Origin: Castor canadensis
Lineage: Eukaryota; Chordata; Mammalia; Rodentia; Castoridae
Direction: 5' to 3'
Assembly (NCBI RefSeq): GCF_047511655.1
Contig: NC_133387.1
Span: 19,772,353 to 19,836,352, forward strand
DNA length: 64,000 nt
Positions 10,441-22,481 of this stretch are shown in pieces. Below the pieces are notes generated by a model, which saw nothing but the letters and a program-made list of their open reading frames with translations, ran no database searches and had not been told where the DNA came from. Numbering within the stretch: position 1 is the first letter of the stretch; each line of letters starts with the position of its first letter. The translations under genes were made by a program, and so were the position numbers.

Positions 10441-13226
10441 TCTCTTTAATGAGTTTTAGAACTTAGTACTTTAATATTAGAATTACTGTTTTTCTTCTTC
10501 TTAGGTTTCACTTGGTAAGGACTGTTTTGTTAAAATAACTTCTCTCTGATTTTGTCCTAATGGCTACATGCTACACACCTGCAGACACCAACCTAAACTT
10601 TGTCCTTCCCCCATCCATGTCAGGAATATAAGCAACAGGCTAAGGCTGGGGATAAACTGTCTCTATTCCACAATCACAAGGTACCTTTGGGGCCCTCCTA
10701 TTTGCTGTTGTTTTAGATAATCCTCTGACATTCTGGGTTCAGGGTCAATCTAACCAGAGTCCCAAGGATGTCAAACTCAGATATCTCCCATGAAGGATCA
10801 AGATGGAAACCCAAATGCCTGCAGAGGCTTGGGTGTAAGAAAATAAGGAAAAGAGATGCATTCAAGAATGCATGCTTCCATACCACAAAAATTTATTCAA
10901 ACTATAATTAAAAAAAAAAAGAAAAATGGTATGGGTTAAACTACACAGACCTGAGCTGCGGGTCACCAGTGTGAGACCCTGTGGACAAGATGTTAGATCC
11001 TTGTCTACCTGTCTTCTCTGGGCGTTTTGCCCAACAACTTTAATGCAAACTTTAATGTAGGATCTTTCCAGTACTTTCCACATTGCTGACACTTCTCCTC
11101 CTTTCTGCTGGACCCACAGTGTCTGTGAATCACTCTCCTGCCTTGCTGGACTCAAAGTCATATCCTTTGCCAAAGAGACTGCCATGTTGCTAGCCATGAT
11201 TTGACATGGTTCTAGGACTAAAATATGGGTCACTACTAGCTGTGGAATGTGAGCAAAGCTTAAAGTGATTTAATAAGTATACTCAAAATATCATTTTACT
11301 TCTGACATCAATTATATATTGCTTTTCTTCCAATCTGGTCTTTACTTAGGCAGTTAAACTAGTCCACATAATCTGATGGGAAGAAAGAGATCACTAAAAT
11401 CTATACTAATTTCCTTTGTCTTTTCTTTTCCTCTCCACTCTCTAGGAGGTGGTCAGGCAAATCACTTACTAAATGGAAGGTAGAGTGGACAATGATTTTA
11501 TAAGTTCCTTGTACTTTTTTGTCCTGTCATTTTTTTAGGAGGCCATCAATAACCCCAGGAAATAAATATGTATTTTTGGTGTGGGAAACTTGACACAGTT
11601 ATACCTGTTGTAATAATAACTGCATTTACACTTAATTTTTTTAATCCTTTCCATTGGGATGGGATATGGTTATCAGTTCAAGTGCTGATAAAACGAGAAG
11701 GAGACAGTCTTAGATCAAATTCATGAGTATAATTTGATACAGAAATGAAATGGATCACTAATGTTATAAACATGGAAAAAAAGGACAATCATCTCCTCTA
11801 GTGATATACCATACTCAAACAGGAAAACACGATCTTTCTCTCCTTACCCTTCCTATCTTGACAGCTCTTTGGGGGGGAGGGGGTCTATGAACTTCTTGCA
11901 ATTGTATTTTATGTGTGTTGTATGAGAAGAGGGCCCTAAGATCTCATTAGGTTTTTCAAAGGGGTCCATAATTTAAAAAATTAGTAATCACTGGTCTGGA
12001 ACCATAAAATTTATATAAGTTGGTTTGTTTGTATTTTGAAATAATTTCTACTCTTTACATTACCATGAATGTTGGGGAGACTTCAGTACCTAAAGAGCAT
12101 ATACCTTTTGGTGTGGTTTCTTGCTTCATTTGTCTCCTTTTATAGGGCCCCTCTCCTATAGGGCCTCTTTCTTACCGGAAGAGATAAAAATACTTTTTTT
12201 CCAATTCAATATGTAAAGATTGTACAAGGATAAGTTGGGTTCATGTTAATTTATGTCTCCTGTGAATCCTTATGCAAAAATTCTGAGTTGCACCCAAGAA
12301 GAGTATGCAAAGATTTCCACCAAATTTAGTGACTTTGAGCCAACAGATATAATTAAATGCTACTGTGGCTCAACAGCACAGAGACCTGTGATTTGGAAAG
12401 CTTTTCTTCTTTTGTAGAATGCTGAGTTATGGCAGTTGACTGCTTCCTTGGGTACCACCACAACTATAGAGCCAAATTAACAGAAAAAACTTAGAAATTT
12501 ATAGTGGGGAACTTAGTAAGGTTTATTTATTATAATGATAAATGCAAGGTAATTATCATATACATTCAATGTAAAGATTAAGAGGATATTTTTATAGTAA
12601 AATTGCTACATTTAATAAAAAAAATTTTAGATTTTCAAAAACAACACTCATAGCTAGTTTTTCTAGTTTCCAATTTTACTGGTTATTTGAAAAATGGAAC
12701 CCATTTTTCATTTTTCATTTTTTTATGGTTTTCCTTTGCAGGTGTTGAGAACAAAATTGTAGCAATCATTTCAATAACTGTCCAAGAACTGCATTCTATG
12801 CCAAGTTGTAGAAATCAAGTGAATTAGAAAATATGGGTTCATAGCAGCCAACATATACATCCTTTTGGGAATAAGTTTAGGGGTAGTTGTAGTAGAGAAA
12901 TAGCCAAAGAAATCTGAAATTGTGTTTTTACATTCCTATCTGTATTTTATAGAATGGAAGCTGAACAAATAGACCAGTAAAGGGACTGAATTTGAACTGC
13001 TTCAAATTCTGACTAGGTTCTCCTCTCAGTCAGGGGGACAAGGCAATGATTTGGTTCTATTTTACCGTCTGGGTGACTGTGCCACCATGTTCAGGACTGT
13101 TCTGGAGCTGCAAGCCTCCTTGTTACTTATTTAGCACAGATCAGGTAAACAGGCCAATTGCTTGGTTTCTTCTGCTGCTGGAAACTGAGAGATCAAAGGA
13201 CCTCAGAAAAAACAGAAGCTACTTAC

Positions 13227-13322
13227 AGAAGGTTTGGAAGCAGGTGACTTGTTCCCATCTGGGGTTTTAGTTAGCCATTCATTGATGCGGCTGGAAACTC
13301 CCACCTTTAGGCCAGCAGTTTC
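13227..13322 (-). CDS. CALD1: CALD1 exon 11 (actin/calmodulin domain)
   Basis: The acceptor reads ctctttgtag and the donor is a consensus gtaagt. The 32 codons are ETAGLKVGVSSRINEWLTKT then PDGNKSPASKPS. Human has GNKSPAPKPS, so the Ser-Pro site that ERK/Cdc2-type kinases use in caldesmon is kept while a neighbouring Pro is Ser. The EWL Trp belongs to the minimal actin-inhibitory region. Confidence 0.96.
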
Positions 13323-13733
13323 CTACAAAGAGTCAATTATCCAAGATATTAAGAAAAGAGTAAACTTTACCTGGAGAGAGGGGGATCTTCAAAGCAAATT
13401 CAAAATACCATTAAGCACTATTTCACATAACCACAGACCTTAAACTTGACATTAAAAGAATGTCTAGGTTTCTTCCCCCTGAACCTCACACCACCCCAGC
13501 CCCAAGGGCTGACCATCTCGGGCCCTGCATTTTGGAGTTTCAGGGCCAGGGATCAGTACCCAGGATAGCCTCATGAGCAAGTTTTCTTCCAGCTTTTTTT
13601 ACAGTCATTGCAAAACCAAGTACAAATTGCACCTTCTTTATTGCTTTTATTATGAATGAGGGTGAGTCCTAAAACAAAATGGAAAGAAAAAATCCACTCC
13701 TCTAAAGTTAAAAGACACAAACCACATGCTCAC
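13323..13733 (-). other. CALD1: CALD1 intron 10
   Basis: A 411-nt intron bounded by GTGAGC and TTTGTAG (minus strand). I see no repeat in it. Confidence 0.9.
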
Positions 13734-13871
13734 CTTATTTGGTGTGCCTGACGCAGTGGGGGAGGAAAACACATTCCCTTTCTCCCACAAGCTCTTGATA
13801 TTGCGAACGCCTTCAGCAGGAACAGGAAGATCTGAGGCTGCTGGCTTGGTAGGTTTTGCAGCTTTTGTTCC
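13734..13871 (-). CDS. CALD1: CALD1 exon 10 (calmodulin-binding site A)
   Basis: The acceptor reads cacatttcag and the donor gtgagc. The 46 codons run from GTKAAKPTKPAASDLPVPAE through GVRNIKSLWEKGNVFSSPTA to SGTPNK. The Trp of SLWEKGNVF is the core of calmodulin-binding site A in the caldesmon family; human has SMWEKGNVF, so Met is replaced by Leu. The SSPT and GTPNK motifs are proline-directed kinase consensus sites. This exon lies in the C-terminal actin/calmodulin-binding domain. Confidence 0.97.
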
Positions 13872-14795
13872 CTGAAATGTGCAAGAATTCATTTTAGGAT
13901 AATGCTGAGAAATTTGTCCTTGTAAAATGATAGTGAGCTGGTCTTCGTCAACATGATCATTTAACAATTTCATGGTGTAAACACTTCTACTAAAAATGAG
14001 TCATAATTTCTATTGTAAAACTGCACTTTGATGACATAGAGTCCTCAGAGTAAACTCTAAGAGTGGATGAGAGGATCTTTCAAAAATGAGACACTATTTT
14101 TCACTTCAGAGTACACAGGAGAAGAGAAAAACAAAACCAAACCCATCCAATTACTTCATTGTAGGTGCTCTGATATGGAAGCTAAAACCATCGACTTAAG
14201 TCTACAAAAAGAAGAACAAACTAGGAATGCATCATGATCAATGACATGACCCTATTTTAGTGCTTTGTACTTAGAAATGCACATTATTTCCAAATGCAAA
14301 GCCTCCAGATTAATTGAATGGGAAAAAAAAAAGTTGACACAGAAATATAAAAAATATAAAGCAATCAGTTTGAAGTTGATGATTGTTATATTACTTTATT
14401 GTTACCACTTTTATTTGACATTAAGAGCTTTTATAAACAAAAGAGGATTAAGCAAGATGCCAAGGGACCTATTTAAATCACATATAAGAATACATTGTAT
14501 AAGGGATTAAGGATACTGAAGATACATCTGTAAACATTTACATAATCCATTAAAAGAATAATACTTTCATGCAAGAATATTCAGGCCCAAAGTAGTAAAC
14601 AACAATCTATTTAAAAGTCTTCAATAATTTACTTTTATTGCTGTATTTATCCCTAACTAGATCATAAAGCATCTTTGAGATTCTAAAACTACAGTGGCTA
14701 CTGAACCTGTTTATTGTCCTAAGTATTTCTAGGATCTTCTGTGTCATCAGAGGCTGTTTCTGTTTCAAGCACCATTCTTAGAGGACAATTCTCAC
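13872..14795 (-). other. CALD1: CALD1 intron 9
   Basis: A 924-nt intron bounded by GTGAGA and CATTTCAG (minus strand). It is A/T-rich, with nothing recognised inside. Confidence 0.9.
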
Positions 14796-14874
14796 CTCAA
14801 TTGCACTGGTGTATTGCTCCAGTCTGCTGTCAATCTTGGAGACAACTGCTGCTTGATGAGTTGACTTGACACCA
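14796..14874 (-). CDS. CALD1: CALD1 exon 9
   Basis: The acceptor reads atttaatag and the donor gtgaga. One base completes Ser586, followed by 26 codons: GVKSTHQAAVVSKIDSRLEQ and YTSAIE. Human reads QKSSGVKSTHQAAIVSK as I recall, so one Ser is missing at the junction and Ile is replaced by Val. The segment lies in the C-terminal tropomyosin-binding region. Confidence 0.96.
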
Positions 14875-14978
14875 CTATTAAATAAATAACACATCCATAA
14901 AAACGTGTGTGTGAGAGAAGAATCTTCCCATATATCTAATAGTTGAATATTCTCAATTGAACGATTGACTTTATTTAC

Positions 14979-15022
14979 CTTTTCTGCACAGACTTATTCA
15001 AAAATTCTGCTCGCTCTTCTAT
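14979..15022 (-). CDS. CALD1: CALD1 exon 8 (short)
   Basis: The exon is 44 nt: IEERAEFLNKSVQK plus two bases of the next Ser, with acceptor aattcctag and donor gtaaat. It is separated from exon 9 by an intron of only 104 nt. It is identical to the human IEERAEFLNKSVQK segment of the C-terminal tropomyosin/actin-binding region. It is too short to show as an open frame and was found by walking the phase between exons 7 and 9. Confidence 0.96.
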
Positions 15023-15284
15023 CTAGGAATTGAAAGAGAAAACAAATCTTGTTAATATTTCAGCTTATAGACAGTGTTTCTCAGCTCATACCACTATCAT
15101 TCCTGAAGCTGGTGAGTAAAAACACAAAGATTGTAGGAGGGTATTATGTTAGGGTACTGTGCATAGCAACTCTGTTAGAGAGAAAAACTATGAGTAAGGG
15201 AGTTGAAGGTAGGACTGGCAAAAGATAAAGTAGGTAGAGAAAGCTTTGGAGGCAAATTAAAACTAAGACAATAAACTGCCCCTG

Positions 15285-15790
15285 AAATAATATAAATCAC
15301 TGGCAAATTAATGATGCCTATCTTAAAATCCAAACCCAAATGTGATGGCATTTGGAAGTGGTGCTTTTGGGAGGTAATTAGATCATAAAGGTGGAGTGCT
15401 CATGACTGCATTCATGCCCTGGTAAGAAGAGAAAGAGGGCTTGCTTACTCTCTCTATTCACTGCTACAGAACACAGCAAGAAGAGAACCATTTGTGAAGG
15501 AGGAAGAAAGCCCTTGCCAGAATTCAACAGTTCGGGCGTCCTGCTTTCAGACTCCCCAGTTTCCAAAAATGTTAGAAACAAATGTTTTCTTGTTCGTTTA
15601 TCTGAGACAGCATCTCACTATGTAGCTCCACCTGGCCTTGAACTTATGATCTCTCTGCTTCAGCCTCTTGAGTACTGAGATTACAGGCAGGCACCATCAT
15701 ATCCAGTCAAATGTTTGTGGTTTTAAGTCACTCAGTCTACAGTGAGTTGTTGCATTAATTCAAACTGACTGAGACAAGAGGACATTCAAC
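15285..15790 (+). repeat. Ancient LTR/MaLR-like repeat, split by a B1
   Basis: It contains the blocks aatgtgatggcatttggaag, gggaggtaattagatcata and aaggtggagtgctcatga. After the B1 at 15583-15712 the tail resumes as taagtcactcagtctacag and aactgactgagaca. The family is not assigned with certainty. Confidence 0.65.
15583..15712 (-). mobile_element. B1 SINE nested in an older repeat
   Basis: Antisense B1 blocks: gagacagcatctcactatgt, cacctggccttgaacttat, cagcctcttgagtactgag and attacaggcaggcaccat. Confidence 0.85.
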
Positions 15791-17744
15791 TGTTATCAGC
15801 CTAGGTTAGGTTACTATAGTTTAGTAGATCCTTGGACAAAGCAGAATATGGAAATTTTCAGCACATGTGTGCCTAAACACAGGCAGTCATGTACAAAGAG
15901 GGTTTTATTACCTGCTAATATTGATAGATGATGGATGGCAGAGGATATTTCTAGCCTAGAGTTAAGTAGCACATGGTGACAACAAATATTTGTTATTTAT
16001 AAAGAAATCTGAATTTAAGTGATACAGTTTCAGTAAAATATAATGTTTGATTTAGTAGCTTTAGTAGTAGCAAAAAAAAAAAAATCTCTAAAAAAGCATT
16101 CATAAGAACTACTGAACTTCCCAGTTACCATATGTAAGTCACCCTGTCCAAGGTATACTGTTATGGCCCTCTAGGTGACTAACAGTCAAGGTCCAAGACT
16201 TTAAGGAGCATACAAATTTAGTAGGGGAGACTAGAAGCATGCATAAATAAAATATTTAAAAATCAGTGGTAGGTGCCATATTAAAGATAAGAATAGAAAC
16301 CCGGGTCTACAAGACAAGTAACTATCTAGAAGAAATGGAGAAGGCTTTTCAATAGTTTTGAGATTTGTAGTTTACAGTTTTACAAATGAGTTTATGAAAG
16401 CAAGAGTGGGAGTGCATGTGTTGGAGGGGAAAGGGCATTTTTAGCAAAGCAAACACATTACAGAGTGGGCAGGCAAAGTGGTGGAACTGAAGAAGAAAAA
16501 TTCAGCATGGAGCAGAGGATGAGACTTGTTCTTCAAGGCACCTCCAGCATCTTTCTGATTTAGGGACCATCCTCACCTTGGCCATCATATTTGTTCAAAT
16601 CATAGAGGCTCTTGGATTCCTACTTCTCCTTTTGTGTCTAGAACAGTCAATCAAGCTTGACTTCATCATCACATTTTGTCAGGACTTGCCATCCATTGGG
16701 CTGATACATTCTTGCGTTTTCTGCCTTACCTTAATGGCTCTCCCTAATAAAACAATTTGTGCTGAATTTGTAAATTAAATGTTCTGTGTAATGTTTAAGG
16801 AAATTGAGGAAGGATATTGGTTCCTCTGAAGACCGAAAGGTGGCAGTGTTGTCCCAATGAAATTCGGAAAACAAACACTAGTAGAAAACTAGTAGTCTCT
16901 TTACTCCACACTCAACTTTCACACCAATATATGAAAACAACAATAATAAAAACCTTTAAGTTTAATTTCCTTAAAATCTACTCTGCATATGTTATGAAGG
17001 AAAAATTACTCACTGCTAACATAATTTAACAATGAGAAACCAGTTTCAGAGTTTCCCAAACAACAGAAGTCTTAAGAAATTAACAAAATACAGACTTTGG
17101 TAATATTTTGACATCAAAGATCAAATATTTTGTCCTCACTGTCATTATACAATAACTATATATTATAGTGATCATAATGAATGCTGCAGAGTATCAATAG
17201 CTTTTGGAATTCAATTGTAGAAGGAGTTGAGCTCAAAGCCCATCTAAAGCAACTTGTTCAAGGCACAATACCATGGAGACGAGTTCCTGAATGCATGTCA
17301 CTGTAATGTAGAAATTAAAAATGTTTTAGTTCATTTTCTGTATTGACTTTGATTGTTCATATATACAGCTCCACCAGAGGCAGTTAATGAAAGGGCTTCC
17401 TCCCTAGGAAAGCTGGATGAAAAGAGTGTGATGGAAGGAAAAACCAGAGAAATGAGCAAGTTGAAAGATTTAGTAGAGAGGAGATAATTGAGGAAAAGAA
17501 GGCAGGAGAACCTCCAGTTTTCCTGAAAACAGGAGAATCTGGAAGTCTAGATGACTGATGTTTTCCTCATGTTCAAGGGAAAGCTCAGCTTGTGTGGGAT
17601 TTTAAGGAAGGTAGAAAAGAGAACATGGCTTACTTTTGATTATTGTTAACTCAAGAACAAAAGACCTGGACTGAGAACAGGCTGGATTCTGGGTAGCTAG
17701 AAGTAGCCAGAACTGAGACAGTTTTTTGCCTTCCTATTATTCTT

Positions 17745-17890
17745 TTTTAGAGCAGGGGTCTTTCAGACCATGGTCCATTGGCTCACTGGGCCAAATGCAG
17801 CTCATGTTTTTCACACAGTCTCCAAGTTAAGCACAATTGTTTACATTGCTAAATGGATGGGAAAAAAATCAAAAGAAGAATGATATTTCA
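17745..17890 (+). repeat. hAT-like DNA transposon fossil
   Basis: It opens cagggg-like (gcaggggtctttcagacc) and continues catggtccattggctcac and gggccaaatgcagctcatg, the pattern of a common mammalian hAT-class element. Low divergence is not expected; the family is uncertain. Confidence 0.5.
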
Positions 17891-18198
17891 TGATCTAAAA
17901 ATTGTAAGAAATGCAAAGTTCAATATTCATGAATAAAGCTGACTTACTTCAGGAGGCCTCTGTCTATTCATTTTGCCCTGCTCTGGGGTCACATTGGTTT
18001 GCATTTGTACCCTTGTAATTTTTGAATTGTTTTTTGTGAGGCAATCAATTATATTAGTATCACAGGGCAGCAAGCTTGCTTTGTGCTTTTCTTCTTTCAC
18101 AGTATACAATGTGCATCAAATATGAGAGAATAAAATTCCACTATGGCTTAGATTGCATTCTTCCAGAAGCAGACCTTAGATGAAGGTACAAGTACAAA

Positions 18199-18398
18199 TA
18201 CAGTTATGCATTTCTTAATGCAAGGATACATTCTGAAAACTGTGTCGTTAGGTGATTTTGTCATTGTGTAAACATCATGGAGTCCACTTACAAAAAATAA
18301 GACAGTATGACAAAGCTAGACAATATAGTCTTATGGGACCAACATTGTTCATGTAGTCTGTCATTGACCAAAATGTCATTATGCAGTGCACAACTGTA
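18199..18398. repeat. TIR DNA transposon fossil (about 200 bp)
   Basis: The two ends are inverted copies: tacagttatgcatttcttaa at the left, and the reverse complement of the right end reads tacagttgtgcactgcataa. The internal block gtcgttaggtgattttgtca has a counterpart in tgtcattgaccaaaatgtca. This is typical of a small non-autonomous DNA transposon. Confidence 0.7.
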
Positions 18399-19344
18399 CT
18401 TTATTTGGGAAGAGTCAGAAATGTGTCTGGGACTCAGACCACTCAGTCATTACTCAGTGAAGTTATTTGAGGCTAAAAGATTTTTATTTTCATGTGAAAT
18501 AGGTAATAACGGTAAAATGTAAGTGACTAGCTTTTGGTCCTTTTTTTATGTCACATAAGAGGATCTCATACACACATGTACATATTTAATCATTGGAGCC
18601 TGGCTGTGATTTTGTTGGCTTTGTCCATTATTGATGCTTTGTCACCTAGCTAGGCTGAAGGAAAATGAGGATAGAATAAAAATGTTAAAAGTTCTCTGAA
18701 GATTCATTCATTCTTCCATTTACTCATATGACAAATATTTATTATCTTCAATATGTAAGGCATTATTTTAGGTGCTCAATTAAATATTACCCCTAAAGCA
18801 AAAGATACATTTGGATATAATGACAAACCGATTATAAATAACAGTACTTTCTTGAGTCTTCTGTTTTTCCCCTACATCTCAACCATTCTACCACCTCCCT
18901 GACTCAGCTGTTTCTTGCTTCTTCTCTTTCCTCTGGGCAAGGCTTCCTTCTCATATCAATTAGGAGTACTGTCCATGGAGGCAGTGGAGGACCAAACTCA
19001 CCCTGGAAAAGGACCCTACTCAGGTCACATTTCAACTCCTCCCATGATAACAGCTTTGAAAGTTGAACCTGCAGCATTTAAGTTGCCCTGCTTTTAATGA
19101 TAACAAAGCTAGCACGAAAAGTGACTTAACCCTTTATAACGTATTTGCCCATTTTATGAACTTTAAATGTTTCCATTTTTAAGTGCTTAAAGCAATGAGG
19201 CACATGGAACACATAGGTCAGTGAAACTTACAGCCATTCATCAAATGCCATTTGAATGTATAACAAAGTATTTAATAAACAACAGATACAATACCACACT
19301 TTCCACATACTGTAAACAAAAAAAGCCTATGAAATGGCTGAAAG

Positions 19345-19705
19345 AAGGGGCTGTGGTTTGAATATTTGTGTCATACGTTACCATCTAACCTCAGGGTGCT
19401 GGTTTTAAGAGGTGGGACCTTTGGGAGGTTCCTAGGTCATGAGGGTGGAGCAGCTCTTATGAAGGGGATTGGTGCCCTTATTAAAAAGGCCTCGGGGAGC
19501 TTGTGTGCTCCATTCTTTCCCCATTACACCATGTGAATTCCCAGTGAAAAAGTGGCATCTAAGAAGAACAGGCCCCTGCTAAACACTGAATCTGTTGGTG
19601 CTTTGATCTTAGACTTCTCATCTCGAACTGTGAGCAATAAATTTCTATTATTTACAAATTACCCAGCCTAAGGCATTTTGTTATAGCAGCCTAACATAGA
19701 ATAGC
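19345..19705 (+). repeat. Ancient LTR/MaLR-like repeat
   Basis: Blocks: ctgtggtttgaatatttg, gaggtgggacctttgggagg, cctaggtcatgagggtggag, gaactgtgagcaataaattt and ttgttatagcagcctaac. It is related to the element at 15285. Confidence 0.7.
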
Positions 19706-19816
19706 CAAGAGATAAATGAAGCACAGGAAGGCCTTGAATAGCTAAAAATAGAGCTAAAATCAGGTTTCTAGTATAAGAGGAATTGCTATATGAAGGTTTT
19801 CTGGGGAGGGGAATAC

Positions 19817-19957
19817 CTTGAGAGATGAACCTTTAGGAGTGAAACACTTGAATGGTTTCTTGTCATCTGACAAGCCATCTTCTGGCATCTTCTGGCGTTT
19901 CTCAGCAGCTTCTGCCCTTCGCCTTTCAATCTCTTCCTTTAGTCTCCTCTTCTCTTC
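19817..19957 (-). CDS. CALD1: CALD1 exon 7
   Basis: The acceptor reads ttctgtcacag and the donor gtattc. The 47 codons run from EEKRRLKEEIERRRAEAAEK through QKMPEDGLSDDKKPFKCF to TPKGSSLK, in phase 0 at both ends. The sequence is identical to human as far as I can recall. It ends the charged helix and opens the C-terminal domain, including the conserved cysteine of FKCFTPKG often used for labelling. The open frame runs past both splice sites (to 19760 and 20182), but those extensions are intronic. Confidence 0.97.
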
Positions 19958-20159
19958 CTGTGACAGAAAAAAACAACAAAAAAGGACGTCATAATCAGTT
20001 TCAAGGAGAGGGGAGAATACTGCGGGAAAAAGAGTACGAGTCAGAAAGCAACAGACCCAGCACTGGACATCACCCCACCCTAAAGGGCAGCCAGAAGTTG
20101 TTGAGCCTGAGCACTGGTGTCTAGCTGCCTGCATTTGCCTTCTGGAGTGATACAAATTT

Positions 20160-20310
20160 TCCATTTGTATAACCTTGGCCATGTTATTTATCTGCTGTAT
20201 GCTTCAGTTTTTTTCATTTGTAAAAGAGAGATAATCGTAGTACTCACTGAACAGGGCCTCTATGCTGAGCAAAGCAGAAAGCACGTGTAAAATGCTTGAC
20301 TAATACTCAG
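20160..20310 (+). repeat. MIR SINE
   Basis: MIR-like run: aaccttggccatgttattta, cttcagtttttttcatttgt, aaagagagataat and gtactcactgaacagg. Confidence 0.65.
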
Positions 20311-21051
20311 TGTGAGATAACCATGACCTTCCTGTAAGCTAGTCAACACCGACCTTCCACATCTCGAATATGTACAATGAATGCAAACACCCTTCTGTCT
20401 ACTGCCTAGAAGAGCTGTGACGATAAATGAGATAACTCATGCAAAAAAGATAGAAAAGCTATGGTAGTATATTTGCCAATTTGTATAAGAGATGATTTTG
20501 CCTCTCCCCTGTGTCAACTGATTACCTGATTTTAGATAGTGTGACAAACCTGAAATGACATTGCTATTGTACCATAGTGGCGAAGCCACAGAGTTACAAG
20601 AACTAAGTTACATGATATTGTTTTCTTAAATTTGCAGTCTTTGTAGAGAAGATTTTACAGGTTTTTTTTCTTTAAAGTAGATTAGAACGTAAACAGGCAG
20701 GGACACTATCTCCTTTGTTCACTACTGTATATCCAGGACCCACCTCAGTGCCTTTGTGCCACAAAAGCCTTGTCATTACGAACAGATGAATTTAATGTCT
20801 CTAAGCCTTCATTCCTGACCGAGAATACTCTGTTCTCAGAGCTCGGGGCTCTGGTCAAGTTGCCTTTCCTCTATGTCAGACATCACACTTTGGGATCATT
20901 ATCACTGGCTATTCTCAAGCACAGACTGGTGTCCATCTGCTGGAAAAGTATCCGGTGCTAGGTAGAAGGTTTGACCAAATAATGCTCTAGGTGGGATTCA
21001 GTTCTAAGAATTCACAACTTCCCTCTGCTTTCCCGATATTCTCCTCTTTTA

Positions 21052-21263
21052 TTTTTTGGTGGGACTGGGATTTAAACTCAGGGCTTCAAGCTTACAAAGC
21101 AGGTGCTCCACTACTTGAACCACACCTCTAGTCTATTTTGCTCTGGTTAGTTTGGAAATGTCTCAAAATATACTTGCCCAGGCTGGCCTTGAATCAAGAT
21201 CCTCCTGATCTCAACCTCCCAAGTAGCTAGGATTATAGGTATGAACCCACCAGTGCTTGGCAA
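21052..21263 (-). mobile_element. dID-B1 composite SINE
   Basis: Plus-strand text gggatttaaactcagggctt, gcttacaaagcaggtgctcc, then ggctggccttgaatcaagat and ctcccaagtagctaggatt. The same structure occurs at 2284 and 28432. Confidence 0.85.
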
Positions 21264-21289
21264 TACTCTTCTCATTTAAATAACAGAAT

Positions 21290-21460
21290 AATAATGATAA
21301 CTTCTACTTTTTTGAGTACCTATAATGTGCTAGCTACTGTAAATACAATGATCCACAACGTAGATATAATTTCACAGATAAGGAAAACAAGACAGGGTAG
21401 TCCGGTAGCACTCCCCAAACCCCAGCTTGTAGGTGGCAGAGTTAGGATACAAGCCCAGGT
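21290..21460 (-). repeat. MIR SINE, antisense
   Basis: Reverse-MIR pattern: gagtacctataatgtgctag, tttcacagataaggaaaac, gtaggtggcagagttagga and tacaagcccagg. Confidence 0.7.
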
Positions 21461-22184
21461 ATGTTTGTTTATAAAACTCTACCATTGCAATTTTTTTCCA
21501 CTCACAGTCATTGGCTCATTGAAAGCTGGAGTTGGAAAAAACCTTGGAATAATTTATCTGGACTTTGCACATGGTTTAGGGGAAACGTGTATAGGATCCA
21601 TGTCAGAAAGTCTTTGAAAATCTTTTTACATATTTTGAAGGATGGGAGATAACTATCTCAAATGCTCTAGGTTCCAAAAGCAAGGTCCCCATCCTGATCC
21701 TCTCACTTATCAGTCAAGAGTCTTCCAGCAAGTCACTCCAATGATTTGATTCCTCGTTTCTCTGCTTATAAAATGAGAACATATCCAGGACAAAAGGAAA
21801 TAATGCACTTTGTAAACTGTAGCAATGTAAGTAGTAGCTGGTTAAGCCTTTTTTCTTCAAATGCTGAGCCAAAGTTTTCTTCCTTGTAACTTTATCTGTT
21901 GTTTGTAGTTCTGTCTTAAAGGATGGAACAAATTCATCTGTTCATAATGACAGGGCTCTTGGGGCATGCCCGGCACTTCACTGGGTCCTGAGTATAGGGC
22001 ACGTAGGACCCTGCCTGTTTACATTCTAAACCACTTAAAAACAAACAAATGAAAAAACCTTCAAAATCATCTCTACAGAGACTCTTCAAACATTAGAAAA
22101 CAGCTGTCATGTAACTTGGTTCTTGTAACTAGTTTGTAGCCCTTTCCTCCTTCTCAGTTTTCTTGCCTGTTCTTTATTGAGAAA

Positions 22185-22335
22185 CAATATAGGGCAATGG
22201 GATACATCTCCATACCTCAGTTTTCTCATCTGTAAATTGGGGGGATATGTACCCACATGATAGAGTTCTTATGAGATCTGGATAAATTAACATGTTTCCA
22301 GGTTTTAGATCTGTGCTTAGTCCATAGTAAATTTA
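22185..22335 (+). repeat. MIR SINE
   Basis: MIR core: catacctcagttttctcatc, tgtaaattggggggatatgt and gagttcttatgagatctgg. Confidence 0.65.
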
Positions 22336-22481
22336 TTATTCTTAAATACATTTTTAAGAGCCCATGCTTAGAAGAGAACATGCAGTGTGTGTGTGTAATT
22401 ATCCTCTGGCTACAGGGGTCACCCGGCTGTGTACCATTTCTGGCTTGGGTGTACTCAGGAGTGTACACTACACCCTCCTAC

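Larger units (their letters stand above)
8002..13226 (-). other. CALD1: CALD1 intron 11
   Basis: It contains a 45-bp L1 fragment at 8365-8409 and a TATC microsatellite at 10322-10440. The open frames here (for example 8425-8730 and 10862-11233) match nothing I know and sit in intronic sequence. Confidence 0.85.
15023..19816 (-). other. CALD1: CALD1 intron 7
   Basis: It holds an old LTR/MaLR-like repeat split by a B1 (15285-15790), two hAT or TIR fossils (17745-17890, 18199-18398), and a second LTR-like repeat (19345-19705). The rest is unassigned A/T-rich sequence. Confidence 0.85.
19958..22481 (-). other. CALD1: CALD1 intron 6
   Basis: It contains MIR copies near 20160-20310 (+), 21290-21460 (-) and 22185-22335 (+), and a dID-B1 SINE at 21052-21263. 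Confidence 0.85.

Noticed and set aside
19760..20182. A 140-codon minus-strand frame as an independent gene
   Set aside because: Only 19817-19957 is conserved caldesmon exon 7; the flanks lie beyond clear splice sites.
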